From: Phycisphaerae bacterium
Lineage (GTDB): Bacteria; Planctomycetota; Phycisphaerae; UBA1845; PWPN01
Reading direction: 5' to 3'
NCBI GenBank assembly: GCA_026647385.1
Contig: JAPKGY010000140.1
Span: forward strand, 1-7,253
DNA: 7,253 bases
Numbering within the stretch: the stretch's first letter is position 1; the number at the start of each line of letters is the position of its first letter. The notes beneath the pieces were generated by a model, which was given only the letters and a program-made list of their open reading frames with translations, had not been told where the DNA came from and searched no databases. A program made the translations under genes and the position numbers. This document shows positions 4,609 to 7,253 of the stretch, one piece after another.

Positions 4609-6918
4609 ATGACCGGTCGACTCCGCCGAATCCTTGTGCTTCTGACTGCCCTCGGTCTGCCATACGGGTGCCCTGGGGGCGCGTTCGGTCAATCAAGCAA
4701 ACCGGTTGCCAAGCCGGACGCCAAAACCAGGGCCAAGGCGGCGCCACCGCAGGCTCCGTGGACGCTCGACTGCGTCGAGGATTTCCCGGCCTTGATCGCC
4801 GACGGCGAGGGTACCCTGTGGATCGCGGTCATCGCCCGGCCTGTATCCGGCCCGGAGATTCGCGTCTATGCCATCGCCGGCAACCAACGCCGACTCATCT
4901 GGACGTTCCAAAAGGAGGGTATCGCGGGGCTCGATCGCCCTGCCCTGGCTCCCCGGTCGAAAGGCTGTGTCGTCGCCTTCGCCTCGGAGACCGAGGATCG
5001 CTGGCGTCTCGCGTATGCCTTTCTCGACGGGACGAATTCGGCGCAGGGCGCGCCGTGCACCATCGACGCTGAGGGTCAGGTGAACGTCAAGCCCGCCCTT
5101 GCGGCCGCGGGGCCGCGTTTCCACATGGTCTGGGAATCCAATGCGGGATCGAGCCGGAGCATCTACGCCTGCGCCTTTGACGCGGCCGGTCCCGATCCGG
5201 CGCGGTGCATCTCGGACCCGAACGCCAGGAGCGGTAATCCAGCCGTCGTCGCGCTGGATGACGGCAGTGTCTTTGCCGCATGGGATTCGGTCCGCGAGCA
5301 GTCCGCGGACCTCTACGGGGCATGGTATCGCAAGGGGCAATGGGCGAAGGAGCAAGTGCTCACGCGCGATCCGCGCATCGAGCGGCACGTATCCCTCGCG
5401 GCTCACCGTGGGCACGTCTGGCTCACCTGGCAGGCGCAGAGTTTCAAAGGGGTGACGGTCAACAATGTTTCCGAGCAACGCATCGTCGTCGCGAGGCTCG
5501 ACAGCGAGCGGTTCTCGGCACCTGTCGGTTTGTTCGACGTTGTCTCCAAGCCCGACGATCTGCTGCTTCGTCCCAGAATCGGTTTTGACGATCGAGGGCG
5601 CTTGTGGCTGACGGCCAGGCAATCCATGGGCCAGCATGCCGGATGGCAACCGATGGCCTGGTGCTACAGCGGCAAACAATGGTCGGCCGCCCAGGCTCTC
5701 TCGCCCGAGCAGGGATGCTGGCGACCGGTGGAAATGGCCTTGAGCGAGGGCAAGGCAGCCGCCCAGCGGGACGATCAACCCCGAGGGTGGAGTAAAGATG
5801 TGGGCATCGCTCCCGATTGGCACAGCGAAGTGATGATCGTGCCGATCAACCTCGATCGCGGCCCCGCGGAAGCCCCGTTGGAGACGGAACCCCTTGTGAT
5901 GCCGCCAACCGGCTTTAACCTGGCGAACCACATGCAATCGCAGTCCGTCGGCGTACCAAGCCAATCCTGCGAGTATCGTGGGCAACGGCTCCACTGCTAC
6001 TGGGGGGACCTGCACGAGCACACCGAACGATCGGTGTGCAATCGAGCGATGAACCCGCCGGCTGACGATCTGCTCCAGAACCTGCGGGATATCGAGCAGG
6101 CTGACTTCACGGCGATCACGGACCATTGCTTTAACTTCGACCGGCCTTTGTGGGAGTACAACGGCGAGCGAACACGCATCCACAATGACTCGCCCCGTTT
6201 CGTTGCCCTGCTCGGCCAGGAATGGACTTCGCATCACGTCCAGTACGCCCCCAAACGAAGCTATCGCCGGTACGGTCACCGGAACCTGATCTACAAGGAC
6301 TCGCACTTCGGGCGATGGTTCGACGCCTACGACGGGGATATTACCCCGACCATGCTGTGGAACCTTCTGGAGGGATCGGATTACGTCTGCATCCCGCATC
6401 AGTTGGCGGATACGGGCAACTGCCCGACCGACTGGAGCTTTCACAACGAGGTCCGCCAGACGGTGGCCGAGATCTTCCAGGCGCGGGGCAGCTATGAGCA
6501 TCTCGGGTGTCCGCGACAGGCCAAGGCCGCGATGCCTGAGAAGGGCCATTACCTGCAGGATGCCTGGGAGGATGGCCTGATCATCGGCGTGATCGCAAGT
6601 CCGGATCACGGCGGCGGCGCCGGCAGAGCGGGCGTCTGGGCCGAACGATTGGACAACGGCAGCGTCGTCGATGCCCTGCTCGCCCGGCATACCTTCGGTA
6701 CCACCGGGGCCAAGTTCGTCCTGCTCGTGCGGTCGGGTGATGCGATCATGGGCGACAAGGTTGTGCGTTCATCGGCCGAGCCGATCGCGTTTTCCATTCA
6801 ATGCGCAACCGATAGGCCGATCAGCCGCGTCGTCCTGCTTCGCAACAATAAGGTGATCCACGACACGGAGCCCGGTCAATCAAGTCCATCGGGATCGACT
6901 ATGGATATGTGGGGATAA
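4609..6918 (+). CDS. Exported propeller-like / PHP-type metallohydrolase (CehA/McbA or DUF3604-like)
   Basis: ATG 4609 (GAG 7 nt upstream) gives 769 residues starting with a clean signal peptide (MTGRLRR, then ILVLLTALGLPYG); a GTG at 4579 would add ten residues with no ribosome site. A K/P/A-rich linker (about 30-50) is followed by repeated beta-strand units to about residue 365 (GTLWIAV, FHMVWES, SVFAAWDS, HVWLTWQ, RLWLTARQ), resembling a six-bladed propeller. The C-terminal module starts at YWGDLHEHT (464-472; H469, H471) and has TAITDH (501-506), GQEWTSHH (536-542), IPHQ (H597) and ASPDHGGG (663-670, H667): the metal-binding pattern of PHP-type hydrolases such as CehA/McbA and DUF3604 proteins. 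Some members hydrolyse esters or carbamates; most have no known substrate. The protein stops soon after VVLLRNNKVIHD, before the usual closing strands, so the 3' end looks truncated. It is divergent from the exported sulfatase. Confidence 0.85.
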   Translation: MTGRLRRILVLLTALGLPYGCPGGAFGQSSKPVAKPDAKTRAKAAPPQAPWTLDCVEDFPALIADGEGTLWIAVIARPVSGPEIRVYAIAGNQRRLIWTFQKEGIAGLDRPALAPRSKGCVVAFASETEDRWRLAYAFLDGTNSAQGAPCTIDAEGQVNVKPALAAAGPRFHMVWESNAGSSRSIYACAFDAAGPDPARCISDPNARSGNPAVVALDDGSVFAAWDSVREQSADLYGAWYRKGQWAKEQVLTRDPRIERHVSLAAHRGHVWLTWQAQSFKGVTVNNVSEQRIVVARLDSERFSAPVGLFDVVSKPDDLLLRPRIGFDDRGRLWLTARQSMGQHAGWQPMAWCYSGKQWSAAQALSPEQGCWRPVEMALSEGKAAAQRDDQPRGWSKDVGIAPDWHSEVMIVPINLDRGPAEAPLETEPLVMPPTGFNLANHMQSQSVGVPSQSCEYRGQRLHCYWGDLHEHTERSVCNRAMNPPADDLLQNLRDIEQADFTAITDHCFNFDRPLWEYNGERTRIHNDSPRFVALLGQEWTSHHVQYAPKRSYRRYGHRNLIYKDSHFGRWFDAYDGDITPTMLWNLLEGSDYVCIPHQLADTGNCPTDWSFHNEVRQTVAEIFQARGSYEHLGCPRQAKAAMPEKGHYLQDAWEDGLIIGVIASPDHGGGAGRAGVWAERLDNGSVVDALLARHTFGTTGAKFVLLVRSGDAIMGDKVVRSSAEPIAFSIQCATDRPISRVVLLRNNKVIHDTEPGQSSPSGSTMDMWG

Positions 6919-6945
6919 AGTCGCATGGAAGCTGGACAGATCTCC

Positions 6946-7253
6946 TCAGAGTCCGCGGCTCTCTTCCAGAACAGAGTCGGCTGGAAGCGAGTTGAGCACC
7001 TCGACCAGGGCATCGATCAGATCGGATGCGATCCGGCGCACCACATAACGCTCGATCGGAGCCGGAAGATAGCGGATGCGGATGCCGCTCGAACGGTACC
7101 ACTTCTCCACAAGCTCCAGCGCATGCCTCTTCTTCTCCCTGCTGCCGGCATCTGCGGAGAGAGTCTCGGTGACCTCGATAACCTCAAACAGGAATCGAAG
7201 CAGCTGCCGCCGCTCGTGACGGTCCCAGTCCACGCGCACACGGCGCGTCTCCC
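6946..7253 (-). CDS. Hypothetical protein, C-terminal part (5' partial at window edge)
   Basis: An open frame runs in from the right edge of the window (about 101 codons) and stops at TGA (complement of 6946-6948). A GTG at the complement of 7237-7239 is a possible internal start but the frame stays open beyond it. The product is charged and appears helical: an Arg/Glu-rich start (RVDWDRHERRQLLRFLFEVI), a KKRHALELVEKWY segment and a C-terminal IASDLIDALVEVLNSLPADSV. No family is recognised and no catalytic motif is visible. Two alternative frames in this stretch are also partly open, as is common in GC-rich DNA; this one was chosen for its amphipathic pattern and length. It converges on the PHP gene, whose 3' end looks truncated, so it may belong to a different, inserted segment. 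Confidence 0.4.
   Translation of the reverse strand, partial: ETRRVRVDWDRHERRQLLRFLFEVIEVTETLSADAGSREKKRHALELVEKWYRSSGIRIRYLPAPIERYVVRRIASDLIDALVEVLNSLPADSVLEESRGL

Noticed and set aside
4629..4671. Lipoprotein signal (Cys after LPYG) in the PHP protein
   Set aside because: Pro at -3 and Tyr at -2 do not fit the lipobox; a standard signal peptide is more likely.
4693..6690. A 665-codon minus-strand open frame opposite the PHP gene
   Set aside because: The plus strand carries clear PHP metal motifs and a signal peptide; the antisense translation has no recognisable domain.

Overview
This looks like a GC-rich bacterial chromosome segment. The gene content (a formylglycine-type sulfatase next to an exported PHP-type metallohydrolase of the CehA/McbA or DUF3604 kind, plus an amidohydrolase/dehydrogenase catabolic-looking operon) resembles Planctomycetes or related PVC and candidate-phylum heterotrophs. 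That placement is inferred from gene content; there is no marker gene here to confirm it.

Layout. Positions 1-2701 (+) hold four tightly packed genes: the 3' end of a class III PLP aminotransferase; a degenerate amidohydrolase-fold protein; an amidohydrolase-2 family protein with its metal ligands intact; and a FabG-like short-chain dehydrogenase/reductase (SDR). The spacings are 9 nt, a 4-nt overlap and a 7-nt overlap, so they are very probably cotranscribed and translationally coupled. Positions 2702-2886 are a convergent intergenic region full of inverted repeats, including a compact three-way-junction-like palindrome flanked by 7-bp direct repeats. Positions 2887-4377 (-) encode an exported sulfatase. 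Positions 4378-4608 are the divergent promoter region, with a good sigma70-like promoter whose -10 box lies inside a perfect 14-bp palindrome. Positions 4609-6918 (+) encode a large exported protein with a propeller-like N-terminal half and a PHP-type metallohydrolase C-terminal half; its C-terminus appears cut short. From 6946 to the window edge (-) is an unrecognised partial reading frame.

Working together. The four-gene operon could process a small amino- or carbonyl-containing metabolite: transamination, hydrolysis, decarboxylation or lactone opening by the amidohydrolase, and NAD(P)-dependent reduction or oxidation. The substrate cannot be read from the sequence. The divergent sulfatase and PHP protein are both exported and may share one control region, suggesting extracytoplasmic breakdown of sulfated or esterified organic matter. 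The most notable points are the pairing of a ligand-stripped amidohydrolase homologue with an intact one, the palindromic divergent promoter, the mini-element between the convergent genes, and the apparent truncation near 6880-6918.
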